Of a stretch of DNA of 64,000 bases, positions 46,420 to 56,800 are shown piece after piece. The position numbers and the translations under genes were made by a program. The first letter of the stretch is position 1; each line of letters begins with the position of its first letter. The stretch is from Legionella sp. PC1000 (GTDB lineage Bacteria > Pseudomonadota > Gammaproteobacteria > Legionellales > Legionellaceae): contig NZ_CP059400.1 of NCBI RefSeq assembly GCF_014109805.1, forward strand, positions 1,396,001 through 1,460,000. Direction: 5' to 3'. The notes under the pieces were generated by a model. That model searched no databases. It saw only the letters and a program-made list of their open reading frames with translations, and was not told the origin of the DNA.

Positions 46420-47774
46420 CTTAATTTTTCTTTATCTAAATAGTTAGGGATCACACAATTCCAATGAAATTTTTGTTCAATTTTTACTTTAAGAGATTCG
46501 GCAGATTCTTTTTCACCATGGGTAATAAAAATTTTCCTGGGCGCGTTTTTTAAGTGCGCCAACCAAGACAGTATTTCAACATAATCTGCATGTGCGGATG
46601 TGTTATCCATCTGTATTACCTCAGCATGAATTGGAACCATTTGTCCGAACATTTTTATTTCTTTCTCACCACGAACTATTCTATCACCCCGAGTACCACC
46701 TGCTTGAAAGCCACTGAAGAGTATGGTGTTCCTAGAATTGGGAGCAAAATTTCGGATATGATGTACTACTCGACCCCCGGTGGCCATCCCGCTAGCAGAG
46801 ATTAAAATCATGGGCATTTTCTGTTGACTTAGTGCAATAGACTCTTCTGTGGTACGCACATATTGAGCAATACCACATAGTTCAGCACATTGCTGGACGG
46901 ATAATCGATTTTCATTTGCATGACGAGAAAAGATTTTTGTCGCATCTGTAGCCATCGGACTATCAACAATAACAGGAATATCTGCAATTACTTTTTTTGA
47001 TTTTAATTGTTGGATGTAATACAACAAGCATTGTGTGCGACCGACCGTAAAGGCAGGGATTAATACGATACCGCCTCGTTTTACTGTGCGGTTAATTATT
47101 TCTCCAAGTTGTTCCTCAGGATTCGTTTTCTCATGTAAACGATTACCATAGGTGGACTCGACAACTAAATAATTTGACTCTAATGGTGCTTGGGGTGGAT
47201 TCATAATAGGATCCTGTGCTCGACCAAGATCACCTGAAAAAAGTACAGATACATTATGATGACAAATTCGTATAAAAGATGCTCCAAGAATATGACCTGC
47301 ATAATGAAAGCTTGCATAAAAATCATCATCCATTTTAAACTGCTTACTTAAGTCTATAGGATGAAAATAGTTGAGTGAAAATTCAGCATCTTCCCGAGTA
47401 TAAAGGGGTAGGGAAGGATGATGTTTGGAATAACTTCTTTTATTTGCATAAAACGCTTCCTCTTCCTGAAGATAGCCGCTATCAGGCAATAATATTTTAC
47501 ATAAATCATATGTCGCCTCAGTACAAATTATTTTCCCCTGGAATCCATTTTTTACCAGTAATGGAATATATCCACTATGATCAATATGAGCATGTGTGAG
47601 CAAGACATAATTAATATTTTGAGGCTGGATAGGTATCGATGCCCAATTCCGTAAACGTAATTCTTTATAACCTTGGAAAAGACCACAGTCGACAAGCACT
47701 TTCATATTTTTAGTTTGCACTAAATATTTTGAACCGGTGACTGTTTGGGTCGCACCTAAGAACTGAATTTCCAT
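46416..47774 (-). CDS. Beta-CASP metallo-beta-lactamase (RNase-like)
   Basis: 452 aa with the start at 47774 (AAGGA seven bases upstream; MEIQFLGATQTVTGSKYLV). Zinc ligands are in LLTHAHIDHSGYIPLL and FSGDLGRAQDP. The beta-CASP cap follows (VESTYGNRLHE, PAFTVGRTQCLLYYI, ISASGMATGGRVVHH), then the C-terminal ITHGEKESAESLK. It resembles YSH1/CPSF-type RNA-processing nucleases. A role in RNA turnover feeding nucleotides into the adjacent phosphorylase is an attractive inference. Confidence 0.88.
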   Translation of the reverse strand: MEIQFLGATQTVTGSKYLVQTKNMKVLVDCGLFQGYKELRLRNWASIPIQPQNINYVLLTHAHIDHSGYIPLLVKNGFQGKIICTEATYDLCKILLPDSGYLQEEEAFYANKRSYSKHHPSLPLYTREDAEFSLNYFHPIDLSKQFKMDDDFYASFHYAGHILGASFIRICHHNVSVLFSGDLGRAQDPIMNPPQAPLESNYLVVESTYGNRLHEKTNPEEQLGEIINRTVKRGGIVLIPAFTVGRTQCLLYYIQQLKSKKVIADIPVIVDSPMATDATKIFSRHANENRLSVQQCAELCGIAQYVRTTEESIALSQQKMPMILISASGMATGGRVVHHIRNFAPNSRNTILFSGFQAGGTRGDRIVRGEKEIKMFGQMVPIHAEVIQMDNTSAHADYVEILSWLAHLKNAPRKIFITHGEKESAESLKVKIEQKFHWNCVIPNYLDKEKLR

Positions 47775-47893
47775 GAGCCATCCTTTACTTTTATGGATAC
47801 TGTCAATTATAGGTTGGTTTTGGAAATCTATGAACCAAAAAAACATAAAAACCAATAAATTGAATATTGGCCATCCTATTCTCTTTTCTCTGA

Positions 47894-48823
47894 TTAATAA
47901 GCTTTTACTGGTGAAACAAAGCCAGGTGGTTTTAACGCAAGCAACGAGCAGCTAATTTTTTGTAGAATATTTTCTGCTGTATTGCCAATAATAAATCCTA
48001 ATATCCCAGTACGTGCGAGTGTACCCATTACTAAAATATCAAATTTTTTCTGAGCAATAATGGATGGGATAAGTTCCTCTGGTTGTCCTCTAGAAATTTC
48101 AATCTGATATTCTCCAGAAATTTGCGAGCGTTTGATCAGATCTCTTAATAACAGTCCATGAGAAAATTTTTCTTGAGCGACCATTTTAGTGATTTCAGCT
48201 TCAGGGATTTTTATCCAACCGCTATCACGAAAGTAATTTTCCAGTACAAAATCCCAGCAGGAAATAATGTGTAACTTGGTCTTATAAAAGGAACTCATGG
48301 AATGAGCAAATTCTAATAAGCGAAGTGATAAATTTTGGGTGGCAGGTTCCTCATCTTTTGGATCTATAGCGACGGCTATTCGAATATTTTGTTGAGCATG
48401 TTTTAGAGGACGATGCAGTAATGTAGCACAAGGGCATTTGCGCAATAGTGCCATATCAAGAGCTTTAAACCCTTTTCCTTCTGGCGTTTCAGCTTCTTTA
48501 ATGAGAAGGTCATGAGAGTTTTGCAATACATAGCGAATGATTTGGATATCAGGCCTACTGGTGCAATTGGCTTCGATCTGGATAGGGATATCCTTTAAAG
48601 TGAAGTCTGATTTGGCCGATTGAATGGTTTTATTCATCTTGTCAATTAAGAATGCTTCATAAGAGGGTTTATATTCACTAAGCGTATCAGGAAAAGGAGG
48701 GCAAATAATTAAGATACGAAGTTCTGCCTTATTTTCAAAAGCCAGTCTCAATACCAATTGTAAGGTTTCCATCTCATCTTTAATTCCATGGCTGACAAAT
48801 AAAATATTATGAAATTGGTTCAT
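47894..48823 (-). CDS. Universal stress protein, tandem UspA domains
   Basis: 309 aa, two UspA halves (starts MNQFHNILFVSHGIKDEMET and, near 150, NIRIAVAIDPKDEEP). The second has the nucleotide loop VMGTLARTGILGFIIGNTAENIL. The first lacks a clean GxxG loop. A strong AAGGAGG sits ten bases upstream. First gene of the 17-gene run, with a 119-base gap to the MBL gene, so an internal promoter there is possible. Confidence 0.88.
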   Translation of the reverse strand: MNQFHNILFVSHGIKDEMETLQLVLRLAFENKAELRILIICPPFPDTLSEYKPSYEAFLIDKMNKTIQSAKSDFTLKDIPIQIEANCTSRPDIQIIRYVLQNSHDLLIKEAETPEGKGFKALDMALLRKCPCATLLHRPLKHAQQNIRIAVAIDPKDEEPATQNLSLRLLEFAHSMSSFYKTKLHIISCWDFVLENYFRDSGWIKIPEAEITKMVAQEKFSHGLLLRDLIKRSQISGEYQIEISRGQPEELIPSIIAQKKFDILVMGTLARTGILGFIIGNTAENILQKISCSLLALKPPGFVSPVKAY

Positions 48824-49578
48824 CTCTTTTTTTCCTCCTTGAGAGAGCTCGCTGTGGCTAAACTACAAATGCTTTTAACCTATTTTGACTGCCATACCAT
48901 TCAGATTGCTCAATAAAACTTCATGAAAGTGATCCCAAAAAATAATGATTTCTGTGTCCTTATGAGATCTAAATACCTAACCATTATAGAAATTATAGTA
49001 TTTAAAAGTCTTCGCGTATTTTTAGAATGGGAGGAGAGGAATTTTTGATTTGCCTTCAAAATGCTAACCTGAAGTTGTTTACATATGGGGTAATCGAGCG
49101 TTTGCAACAAGAGATATCTGCCTGGTAATGAGTTCCAAATGGAACTTGCTGTAAATATTATTATAAGAGTTTTCAATTTCTCCGACAAAGCGGTATTCAC
49201 TTTTGATTGCTGTATGAGGACTCTCATTATAAGAGCTTCGGTCGAGAGCCTCCCTTAGAAAACCTTTTCCTGTTTGTAATATTCTAATTTTATTTTGTCA
49301 ACATTATGACAGCTTTTATTATGATTGCAGGTTTCATAAAAATTGTTTATTCTCCATATGTTTACTGTGACTATAATAAGAAACCAAGGACTGAGAATAG
49401 CTGCTGATTAGGGCCTGGGAAATTTTCCAATATCAGTTTTTCTAGTGCAGTACGGCAAAGTTTGATTTGCTTAAGGGACAAAATAGAAGTGGGGATTTAA
49501 TAAAAATGAATGGATTTTATCCATACATCTAACCCATATCAAATCTAAATGTACAGTGAAGATGGACAATAAAAATAA
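48824..49578. other. Divergent intergenic region upstream of hydrogenase run
   Basis: 755 bases between the operon head (minus) and the envelope operon (plus). I found no gene. A hairpin GAGGaCTCTC...GAGAGcCTC lies at about 49217-49252. I searched by eye for an FNR/Anr site (TTGAT-N4-ATCAA) and saw none convincing. Confidence 0.4.
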
Positions 49579-51735
49579 ATGGATTTAAAACGATCAGTAA
49601 TTTTTGCGCTAAGCTTACCTCTTATTATTTTCTTGGTTTCTCCTCTTGTTTTTTATTTTGGGAACCATTTTGAATTTACAACGAACCTGGCAGATACGTT
49701 ACCGCCGCTCGTATTTATTTGTGTTGGCGTTACAACAATTTTACTTGGGTTGTTACTGGTAATTTCCCGGTGGCCAGTGCTTTATGCAATTATTTCAGGG
49801 CTGTTGGTGGGGCTTGCGTTATCTGCCTGGGTGCAAAGTCAACTTTTTGCCTGGAACTTTGGTCCGTTAGATGGAAATGGAGTGAACTGGAGCAAATGGA
49901 GTACCCACGCCAATGTAGAATTGTTAGTCTGGTTATTTCTTGTTGGTGCTGCTATCACGTTGTCTTTTCGCTCAAGAAATAAATTACTTATTTTGGCTCA
50001 AGGCAGCATGCTGTTAGGTGTCCTGTCACTAATTACCGCCTGGGTGAGCTCGGATTACCATCCTAAGAAAAATGATGACCAGGCAGCTGCAAAGAGTCTT
50101 TTTTCCTTCCACAATAAGAATAATAAGCTCCTGATAGTCCTGGATAGTTTTCAATCTGATATTTTTAATGAGATAGCACAGAATTGGCCTGAGGAAGTGG
50201 CCTTTTTGCGCGGCTTCACTTTTTATCCAAACACGGTTGGTGGTTATCCAAGCACCATTGCTTCTTTACCCTTAATTCTTACGGGGAAATTTTACAAAAA
50301 TGAAATTCCTCTGAAGGATTGGACGAAGGCAAGCTATACAATCCTAAATATAGCGGATTATCATATTGAGAAAGGGTATGGAGCCAGTATTATTTCAATC
50401 ATTCCAAATAAATATTTTGAGGGTATTAAAGCCCAAAAAGCGTTCATGGCATCTGTTGGGGAGGAAACATGGGCGGGGATTAGTAAACAACAATTACTAT
50501 TGCTTAATGGCGGTCTATTTCGAATTGCACCAACCAAACTAAAACCCGGACTTTATAATAAAGACAACTGGCTTTTCTTGAAACTAACCACTGATGATAC
50601 ATTACCCCAAGGTAGAAATGGTGATGATTTGCGCTTTTTGAACGCACTGGAAAAAAACGCCAGGGTTAATTCTAATAAAGAGGGTGAGTTCAAAGTGTAT
50701 CATTATGCAGGTGCACATGCTCCTTCCCAGGTTAATGAATTTTTTAAATATGAAAAAAACATGCCTAGCACAAGGGAGTCTTATGTGCGTCATGCACGTG
50801 GAGTTTTGCGATTTCTGCACAGCAATCTTAAGCTGCTTCACAAATTAGGTATTTATGATTCTGCTGAGATTTTGGTTATCGGCGATCACGGGAGGGGATT
50901 TTGGCCAGCAGATATTCACGGTTCTGCAGATACATTAGATGACAATATAAATACATATGCACTTGGTACAGCGCGTCCGCTTTTTTTATATAAACCAAGT
51001 ACGTCGCTCTCGCCGCTCACCTACTCCAATAAACCGCTTCATTTAGCTGATATCGTATGTATCCTTTCCTGGAATGATGGTAAGTTTGCATGTGGAGCCG
51101 ATCGTTTATCAAAATTAGATGAAAAGAAAAAACGTACTTTTTTATTCTATAAATGGAGCAATCCGTATTGGAACAAAGCGTACCTTCCGCCAATGTCAGA
51201 GTATGTTATCGATGGTGATGTAAGAAATATACAAGCGTGGGAAAATCTTAATCGAGAGTATGCTGCGGGTTCCGTAAAGAAACTAATTAAATTTGCTGAG
51301 TATAAACTAGGTATGCCCCTAAGTTTCGCACAGGGAGGCAATGTAGCGAAATTTTTAAAGCAAGGCTGGTGTGGGCAAGAGAAGGAGCATCGATGGACCA
51401 ATGGATCTCAAAGCCGGCTAGGCCTTTATGTAAAACAAGAAAAATCGCAGTCCTTATCATTGCGACTGCATGCTAAAGCCTTCCCGACCAAAGATAGAAA
51501 GCCACAACAAATCAAAGTTGTAGTCAATGGATATGACATTGCTTCCTGGACAATGCTCGAGCTGGATTGGTTCGAAGCGACTATTCCCGCAAAAATAATA
51601 AGCAATGGATTATTGGATATTACGTTTGTTATCTCCGAGCCCACTGCTCCCAGCGAAATAAGTGAATCTCCAGACCGTCGTAAACTGGGAATTTTCGCTC
51701 AAGAGATAATTATTGATGAAATAAGAAGAGCTTAA
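49579..51735 (+). CDS. Membrane alkaline-phosphatase-fold transferase (LTA-synthase-like)
   Basis: 718 aa. Five hydrophobic segments at the N-terminus (~1-160) are followed by a large extracytoplasmic domain of sulfatase/phosphatase superfamily type: LLIVLDSFQSDIFNEI, FTFYPNTVGGYPSTIASLP (nucleophile Ser/Thr region), YHYAGAHAPSQ and ILVIGDHGRGFWP (metal Asp-His). The C-terminal ~140 residues form a beta-rich appendage (FLKQGWCGQEKEH, VVVNGYDIASWTM). It probably moves a phospho-substituent onto an envelope glycan or lipid. First of three coupled genes. Confidence 0.8.
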   Translation: MDLKRSVIFALSLPLIIFLVSPLVFYFGNHFEFTTNLADTLPPLVFICVGVTTILLGLLLVISRWPVLYAIISGLLVGLALSAWVQSQLFAWNFGPLDGNGVNWSKWSTHANVELLVWLFLVGAAITLSFRSRNKLLILAQGSMLLGVLSLITAWVSSDYHPKKNDDQAAAKSLFSFHNKNNKLLIVLDSFQSDIFNEIAQNWPEEVAFLRGFTFYPNTVGGYPSTIASLPLILTGKFYKNEIPLKDWTKASYTILNIADYHIEKGYGASIISIIPNKYFEGIKAQKAFMASVGEETWAGISKQQLLLLNGGLFRIAPTKLKPGLYNKDNWLFLKLTTDDTLPQGRNGDDLRFLNALEKNARVNSNKEGEFKVYHYAGAHAPSQVNEFFKYEKNMPSTRESYVRHARGVLRFLHSNLKLLHKLGIYDSAEILVIGDHGRGFWPADIHGSADTLDDNINTYALGTARPLFLYKPSTSLSPLTYSNKPLHLADIVCILSWNDGKFACGADRLSKLDEKKKRTFLFYKWSNPYWNKAYLPPMSEYVIDGDVRNIQAWENLNREYAAGSVKKLIKFAEYKLGMPLSFAQGGNVAKFLKQGWCGQEKEHRWTNGSQSRLGLYVKQEKSQSLSLRLHAKAFPTKDRKPQQIKVVVNGYDIASWTMLELDWFEATIPAKIISNGLLDITFVISEPTAPSEISESPDRRKLGIFAQEIIIDEIRRA

Positions 51736-51738
51736 CAT

Positions 51739-53169
51739 ATGAAATATCGCACAAACGATCACAATTACATACCTCATCAAGCATCTTTTCGGGATCCCTC
51801 TGGATTTATTTTTACCCATCAGGGAAACATTCACAGGCAGGTAAATTTAATTTACCGCCCTCATTACGATCATTTGATTCACTCAGGATTATATAAGAGG
51901 CTAACTGATAAAAATTGGCTTGTTTCACATACAGAAATGGAGCCAGATCCATTTTCCGAGGACGCTTACAAGATTTTACGTCCCACGCCGCTTCAGTTTA
52001 TTTCTTATCCCTATGAATGGTCGTTCAGTCAACTTAAGGATGCAGCACTACTTACGCTTGATTTACAAGAGCTCTCACTCGAGTATGGGATGACCATCAA
52101 GGATGCCTCTGCATACAATGTGCAGTTTGAACAAGGGCATGCTGTATTCATTGACACGCTTTCTTTTGAACTCTATGAGGAAGGGCAGCCTTGGGCGGCT
52201 TACAAACAATTTTGCCAACACTTCCTGGCACCTCTGGTTTTAATGGCAAAAAAAGATATAAGGCTGGGGCAACTGTTGCGAGTCTATATTGATGGTATCC
52301 CTCTTTGTCTGGCAAGCTCTTTACTCTCAAAACGTTCCTGGACAAATCCTGGACTGTTAATGCATCTTCATCTCCATGCGAGAATGCAAAAGTTATATTC
52401 TCAAACGAATAAAACGAAGCGACGCTCAGGCAATCAACGAGCAGCTCAACTCAGTAAGAAGGGATTTATTGGCCTCTTGCACTCTTTGCGACATACAATC
52501 CAAAAACTTGACTGGAAACCCGTGGGAACGGAATGGGCAGATTACTATCAGGCAACAAATTATTCGGATTCGTCATTTGCAGAAAAGAACAGAATCGTGA
52601 AACAGTATTTGCAATTGTCCAAGCCGAAAGTAGTGTGGGATCTTGGGGCAAATACAGGACATTTCAGCCGTTTGGCTAATGAAATGGGAGCAACAACAAC
52701 GCTTGCTTTTGATGTTGATCCCGCAGCAGTAGAAATAAACTATCGAAGGATCAAAGAGCAAAAACATCATTCACCATTGCCTCTCTTACTGGAGTTAACA
52801 AATCCAACCCCAAATTTGGGTTGGTCTAACAAGGAACGAGATTCTTTGATGGATCGGGGGCCTGCGGATTGCATTATGGCGCTCGCATTGATTCATCACC
52901 TGGCAATATCAAACAATATACCCTTGGAGCGCATCGCTGCTTTTTTCGCAGAAATAGGTGATCATTTGATTATTGAGTTTGTACCCAAGTCAGATAGCCA
53001 GGTTAAACGCTTGCTGCAATCCAGAAAAGATATTTTTGAAAACTATACACGAGAATATTTTGAAAAGGCGTTTAGTACTTATTTTTCAATAAGCTGCATT
53101 AATGAAGTATCAGGATCTGAACGAATACTTTATTTGATGACAAAAAACAAAGAGATCAGCCCGAATTAA
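51739..53169 (+). CDS. SAM-dependent methyltransferase, NoeA-like
   Basis: 476 aa. The N-terminal half (~1-220) is a conserved domain of nodulation-protein-type methyltransferases (SFRDPSGFIFTHQGNIHRQV, GMTIKDASAYNVQF). The C-terminal half has the class I SAM fold: VVWDLGANTGHFSRLANEMG (~297-315) and AFDVDPAAVE. It starts three bases after the previous stop, so translation is coupled. The substrate is probably a surface glycan, by context. Confidence 0.85.
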   Translation: MKYRTNDHNYIPHQASFRDPSGFIFTHQGNIHRQVNLIYRPHYDHLIHSGLYKRLTDKNWLVSHTEMEPDPFSEDAYKILRPTPLQFISYPYEWSFSQLKDAALLTLDLQELSLEYGMTIKDASAYNVQFEQGHAVFIDTLSFELYEEGQPWAAYKQFCQHFLAPLVLMAKKDIRLGQLLRVYIDGIPLCLASSLLSKRSWTNPGLLMHLHLHARMQKLYSQTNKTKRRSGNQRAAQLSKKGFIGLLHSLRHTIQKLDWKPVGTEWADYYQATNYSDSSFAEKNRIVKQYLQLSKPKVVWDLGANTGHFSRLANEMGATTTLAFDVDPAAVEINYRRIKEQKHHSPLPLLLELTNPTPNLGWSNKERDSLMDRGPADCIMALALIHHLAISNNIPLERIAAFFAEIGDHLIIEFVPKSDSQVKRLLQSRKDIFENYTREYFEKAFSTYFSISCINEVSGSERILYLMTKNKEISPN

Positions 53170-53181
53170 GGAGGATATAAC

Positions 53182-53412
53182 ATGAGAAATACTTCAATAT
53201 TAAGTGTATTGACTACATCTGCGCTAACATTTTTGTTGTTAAATAGTTCGCCTGCCTACGCATATTTGGATCCAGGGACTGGAAGTGTGATTTTACAGGG
53301 GATTATAGGTGCTATCACCGCAGGTATGGTGATACTAAGAATTTATTGGCATCGATTACTCAGCTTCTTAGGTTTTAGAAAGAATGAGAGTGAAGAAAAG
53401 ATTAATGAATGA
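53182..53412 (+). CDS. Small YLDPGTGS membrane protein
   Basis: 76 aa. Signal peptide with AYA cleavage site (SPAYAYLDPGTG), then the motif YLDPGTGSVILQGIIGAI, one membrane helix and a charged tail. AAGGAGG precedes the start. It ends the envelope operon and may be an assembly or anchor subunit; I know of no assigned function. Confidence 0.75.
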   Translation: MRNTSILSVLTTSALTFLLLNSSPAYAYLDPGTGSVILQGIIGAITAGMVILRIYWHRLLSFLGFRKNESEEKINE

Positions 53413-53989
53413 GAATTTCCAGTAAAGTTAATAAGGAAACGATGTCATTCGTAATTATTAACTGAACGCTATTTGGATAATATGGATGATCACCATCCGG
53501 ATTAGGCTACGGCAAAATCAGAATTATTGTATAACCTTGACGGCATAAGACAAGGACAAGGGGAATGTAATTTTTCTCAAGAGGAACGGGTAGATCGCAT
53601 AAGCATTCAAATCTATAAAAAAAGCGAGTCTTTTGGGTATCACTGATACAGAGGCTAACTTACAGACAATTACTAAAGAAGTAAGCCAACAATTTAAAGG
53701 TTTAATCCACAACGTCAGCTGTTTGTTTGCAATGGTGATTCATTTACCTTGAAGGGAGAATCCTCGTTGCAAGCACCTGACTTGTATCTTTAAATATTGG
53801 TTCACACTCAAGACGCAGTGGCATGGCTCAACTCTGCATTTGTTTACTCCACTTAAGCCATAAAAATCCAGATAACAATCTAAACTTGTAATTATTTCCC
53901 CGTAGAAAAATAGCTTATACTGATTATTCGGATACTTATTTAAGCTAAATTTAGCTCAAATTAAGATTAGGGCTTTTACATGGAACACT
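53413..53989. other. Gap with no recognisable gene
   Basis: 577 bases. Short open stretches on both strands are interrupted by stops and match nothing I recognise. It could be a decayed gene. AT-rich upstream region of the ATPase at the right end. Confidence 0.35.
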
Positions 53990-56611
53990 ATGAAGCAATG
54001 GCATGCATTAACTATTGAAGAAACGGAAAAATTACTAGCGAAAGAAACACATTATGGCATCAATGAGCTTAAAGATATTGAGTCAGTCTATTGGTACCAC
54101 ATATTAGTTCGACAGTTCACTAATATTTTAATTTTAGCTTTACTGCTAGCAACAATTTTATCCTTTATTCTAGGGGATATGATCGATGCAATCGCAATTC
54201 TTGTCATTATTATTTTTAATGGTCTTTTAGGATTTATTCAAGAGTGGAAAGCACATACAGCCATCCAAAAATTAAAAAAAATGCTTTCTCCTAAGTGCAG
54301 AATTATTCGCGATGGGAAAGAGGAAATAATTCATGCAAATAAACTCATCCCAGGTGATCGTGTACTATTAGATGCTGGAAATATTGTGCCTGCTGATATT
54401 CGGCTAATCAGGGCAGTAAACCTTATGGTTAATGAAGCTGCTTTAACAGGGGAATCAGCGCCAATAGCTAAAATTACTAAACCTTTGCCAAAAGAAACTA
54501 TTCTTTTAGAAAGAAAAAATATGGCATATATGGGGACTCATGTTGTTAATGGGCATGGACAAGGCTTAGTTGTTGCCATTGGCATGAATACGGAATTTGG
54601 CCGCATAGCTAAAATGACAGGGACTATCATTGAAGAAAAAACAACGCTTCAAAAACAATTGTCCAATCTTGGACGACAATTTGGATTTTTAGCCTTGTTT
54701 ATTTCAGCTACAGTTATATTAATTGGAATGTTGTTTGGTCATGACATAATCAATCTGTTGTTGACAGGGGTATCCCTGGCAGTGGCTACTATTCCTGAAG
54801 GTCTTCCTGCTGTGGTCACTATCGCTCTTGCTGTAGGAGCACGAGCTATGTCACATAAGAAAGCTTTGCTTCGCCAACTTCAGGCAGCAGAAACATTGGG
54901 GGCTGTTTCGGTTATTTGCACAGATAAAACAGGAACACTCACCAAAAATGAAATGAAAGTTCAGAAAATTTGGTTGCAGGGTGAATTCATTGATATTACT
55001 GGAACAAGTTACGAACCAAAGGGCGAATTTATAGCAAAGGGACAATCAATAGACCCAAAATCGATCCCGGGATTGATTGTGTTGCTTGATACAGGGCGCA
55101 AATGCAATCATGCCCGCATTCACCAAGAGGAAACAAGCTGGAAAGCAATAGGCTCGCCGGATGAAGCGGCCTTAATTGTCGCTGCCTTAAAATCAGGCCT
55201 AAGCCAAGAATATCAAAGCCATTTTATTAATGAGTTTACATTTGATTCAACCCGAAAGCGAATGTCTATTATTGAAGAAACAGAAGAGTGTCAAATTGTT
55301 CATGTAAAAGGAGCTCCTGAAGTGATTTTACCATTGTGTACTCACTATTTGACACGCGACAATGAAATCAAACTTATGTCTCAATACCAACTCATAATAG
55401 AGAAAGCGTACAATAATTTTGCCGAAGAAGGGCTTCGTACCCTGGCACTAGCACGGAAAGTAATACCCAAGCAAGCTGAGTTAACAGTAGATGAAGCAGA
55501 AAGTAATTTAACATTTCTTGGAATTGTTGGTTTAATTGATCCACCACGAAAAGAAGTTCCTGATGCTTTAGAGACCGCAAAAAAAGCGGGTATCAAAGTT
55601 ATTATGATAACGGGTGATTCGCCTGTAACCGCACATGCAATCGCCAAACAGATTGGTCTAAATATTCAGAAAATTGTTACGAGTAGCGAATTAGAAAAAA
55701 TTAATGATAATAATTTAAATCTTTTATTGAAAGAAGACATCCTTTTTGCAAGAACAATTCCTAAAGACAAATTGCGTATTGTAAGTTTATTACAAAAACA
55801 AGGACAATTAGTAGCCATGACTGGTGATGGTGTAAATGATGCACCAGCGCTTAAACAAGCTGATATTGGAATTGCAATGGGAATACGTGGAACGGATGTT
55901 GCCCGAAGTGTAGCAGATATTGTCTTACTCGATGACAATTTTGCTTCAATTATTGCTGCAGTAAAAGAAGGCAGGCGTCAATATACTAACATCCGAAAAT
56001 TTGTGCTTTTTCTCGCATCATCGAACATCGGAGAAGCCCTGGCTGTCCTTATTAATATTATGCTGAGCGGCCGGTTAATTATGGTCCCTATTCAAATTCT
56101 TTGGATTAACTTAATTACTGACAGTGCTACAGCGCTCTCATTAAGTGTTGAAGAAGCTGAAAAGGACATTATGAGTACACATCCACGACAAGCGAATCAG
56201 TCAATTTTGGATCGCACGTCTTTCTTTTTATTAGGTTTATTTGGCTCCTATATTGGGATTGTAACGTTTCTTATTTATAAGTTCTATTCATCGCAATCTT
56301 ATGCTTTAGCCAATACTATTGCCTTTACAACTTTAGCAGTTATGTCTAACATCCATGCCTTGAATTTCAGAAATTTATATAAACCAATTAAAGAGATAGG
56401 ATGGTTCTCAAATAAATGGATTTTAATTGCAATTTCAAGTATGTTAGGACTTCAAATTGCGGCCATTTATACACCTGGATTACAGCGTATTTTACATACT
56501 GTACCAATATCTATAATGAACTGGTCTGTGATTATAATATGTTCCTTGCCACTTTTTTTGTTACCAGAGCTTTATAAGTATTTAAAAAACCTGAAAGATA
56601 ACTCTAAATAA
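53990..56611 (+). CDS. P2A-type calcium-transporting ATPase
   Basis: 873 aa, complete P-type ATPase. NEAALTGESAP (actuator), VATIPEGLPAVVTIAL (M4 calcium site PEGL), ICDKTGTLTKNEM variant ICTDKTGTLTKNEM with phosphorylated Asp, KGAPEVILPLC (nucleotide domain), MTGDGVNDAPALKQADIGIA (hinge). M5/M6 have NIGEALAVL and LITDSATALSLSVE. This fits SERCA/PacL-like export of calcium, or manganese. No good ribosome-binding site is seen before the ATG. Confidence 0.92.
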   Translation: MKQWHALTIEETEKLLAKETHYGINELKDIESVYWYHILVRQFTNILILALLLATILSFILGDMIDAIAILVIIIFNGLLGFIQEWKAHTAIQKLKKMLSPKCRIIRDGKEEIIHANKLIPGDRVLLDAGNIVPADIRLIRAVNLMVNEAALTGESAPIAKITKPLPKETILLERKNMAYMGTHVVNGHGQGLVVAIGMNTEFGRIAKMTGTIIEEKTTLQKQLSNLGRQFGFLALFISATVILIGMLFGHDIINLLLTGVSLAVATIPEGLPAVVTIALAVGARAMSHKKALLRQLQAAETLGAVSVICTDKTGTLTKNEMKVQKIWLQGEFIDITGTSYEPKGEFIAKGQSIDPKSIPGLIVLLDTGRKCNHARIHQEETSWKAIGSPDEAALIVAALKSGLSQEYQSHFINEFTFDSTRKRMSIIEETEECQIVHVKGAPEVILPLCTHYLTRDNEIKLMSQYQLIIEKAYNNFAEEGLRTLALARKVIPKQAELTVDEAESNLTFLGIVGLIDPPRKEVPDALETAKKAGIKVIMITGDSPVTAHAIAKQIGLNIQKIVTSSELEKINDNNLNLLLKEDILFARTIPKDKLRIVSLLQKQGQLVAMTGDGVNDAPALKQADIGIAMGIRGTDVARSVADIVLLDDNFASIIAAVKEGRRQYTNIRKFVLFLASSNIGEALAVLINIMLSGRLIMVPIQILWINLITDSATALSLSVEEAEKDIMSTHPRQANQSILDRTSFFLLGLFGSYIGIVTFLIYKFYSSQSYALANTIAFTTLAVMSNIHALNFRNLYKPIKEIGWFSNKWILIAISSMLGLQIAAIYTPGLQRILHTVPISIMNWSVIIICSLPLFLLPELYKYLKNLKDNSK

Positions 56612-56800
56612 TTTTTCTACTTTTTATAATCTTAAAAAGGGGCTAGAAAAATGCTCAGTAAGAAGCACCTTTTTTCCACTTTACTAAATTTATTCATAAT
56701 AAACTCTAATATAATGAATTCAGCGTATGCTGTTGGCAAAAGAGTTTGAAATAGGGCTATAATGATTGAACGGATGTAATTTTCACAGGGAAGGTTCCAA

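Noticed and set aside
48910..49227. 105-codon minus-strand open frame between usp and the envelope operon
   Set aside because: No family resemblance, no good start signal and composition like noncoding DNA.
48824..49578. FNR/Anr box controlling the hydrogenase run
   Set aside because: Only partial TTGAT matches were seen, none with a proper ATCAA half-site.
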